A DNA stretch of 5,554 nucleotides, from contig DMFQ01000405.1 in assembly GCA_003450555.1 (NCBI GenBank), positions 3,428-8,981 of the forward strand, read 5' to 3'. The notes beneath the pieces were generated by a model. That model searched no databases, had not been told where the DNA came from, and worked only from the letters and a program-made list of their open reading frames with translations. The stretch comes from Ktedonobacter sp. Its GTDB lineage: Bacteria; Chloroflexota; Ktedonobacteria; Ktedonobacterales; Ktedonobacteraceae. The position numbers were made by a program, and so were the translations under genes. Shown here in pieces: positions 5,427 through 5,554 of this stretch; the stretch's first letter is position 1; every line of letters begins with the position of its first letter.

Positions 5427-5554
5427 ATGGGTCAATATCAACAATGGTTGCACTATCGCGAAGTTGACCATCAGCTCCGATCTCAGCTAGAGACCTTCGA
5501 ACGAGAGCTGGCTCAACTCCAATACCGTGCACAATCCGCATCACAACCTGAGCA
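5427..5554 (+). CDS. Start of an unrecognised coiled-coil protein (3' end outside window)
   Basis: An open frame runs from the ATG at 5427 to the window edge, 42 complete codons. GGAA (5415-5418) lies 8 nt upstream as a modest Shine-Dalgarno, and no other start codon in frame is evident in the preceding gap. The visible product starts MGQYQQWLHYREVD and continues with alternating Leu and charged or Gln residues (LRSQLETFERELAQLQ), which suggests an amphipathic, coiled-coil-forming helix. It has no signal peptide or membrane segment in this part. I do not recognise the family. In Actinobacteria the gene after rodA is a penicillin-binding protein, but this N-terminus, lacking a membrane anchor, does not look like one. 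Its own promoter region suggests separate transcription from the wall genes. Confidence 0.6.
   Translation, partial: MGQYQQWLHYREVDHQLRSQLETFERELAQLQYRAQSASQPE

Noticed and set aside
5257..5544. 95-aa reverse-strand open frame across the SEDS end and the next gap
   Set aside because: It runs antisense over a clear SEDS C-terminus and a promoter region, with no recognisable motif.
1..5554. CRISPR array, tRNA/rRNA gene, transposase or phage genes
   Set aside because: No repeated spacer units, RNA gene signatures or mobile-element proteins were seen on either strand.

Overview
The window looks like chromosomal housekeeping DNA from a bacterium of moderate GC content. Gene content suggests Chloroflexota, perhaps a Ktedonobacteria-like lineage. 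That placement is an inference from gene content only: the nrnA-truB-ribF block of a translation/RNA-maturation cluster is followed by two FHA-domain genes and a SEDS gene arranged much like the actinobacterial fhaA-fhaB-rodA locus. No taxonomic marker gene is present. All genes lie on the + strand.

Layout. Bases 1-446 hold the C-terminal DHHA1 part of an NrnA-type DHH phosphoesterase, whose start lies outside the window. It overlaps or nearly abuts truB (443-1372, tRNA pseudouridine-55 synthase). Directly after the truB stop is a perfect 24-bp inverted repeat with a 23-nt loop (1373-1443) and no T-tract. It sits in a 195-bp gap that also carries a good extended -10 promoter (TTGCAC-N17-TAATAT) and an unusually distant Shine-Dalgarno for ribF (1568-2506, bifunctional riboflavin kinase/FMN adenylyltransferase). 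Three genes follow with short gaps of 9, 9 and 27 bp: a DUF3662+FHA protein (FhaA-like), a small membrane-anchored FHA protein (FhaB-like), and a polytopic SEDS glycosyltransferase (FtsW/RodA/SpoVE family). A hairpin overlapping the SEDS stop, then a promoter-like region, separate this group from the start of an unrecognised coiled-coil protein (5427 to the window end).

How the genes may work together. nrnA and truB belong to RNA turnover and tRNA modification, and ribF makes FMN and FAD. The last three complete genes form a plausible cell-wall module: FHA proteins bind phosphothreonine and, in Actinobacteria, link Ser/Thr kinase signalling to peptidoglycan synthesis, while SEDS proteins polymerise glycan strands. 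From the spacing, ribF, both FHA genes and the SEDS gene are probably co-transcribed from the promoter upstream of ribF. I see no clearly new system. The points most worth a second look are the palindrome after truB, the altered phosphopeptide-binding motif in the small FHA protein, the ribF leader, and the FHA-SEDS cluster without its usual phosphatase, transpeptidase and kinase neighbours.
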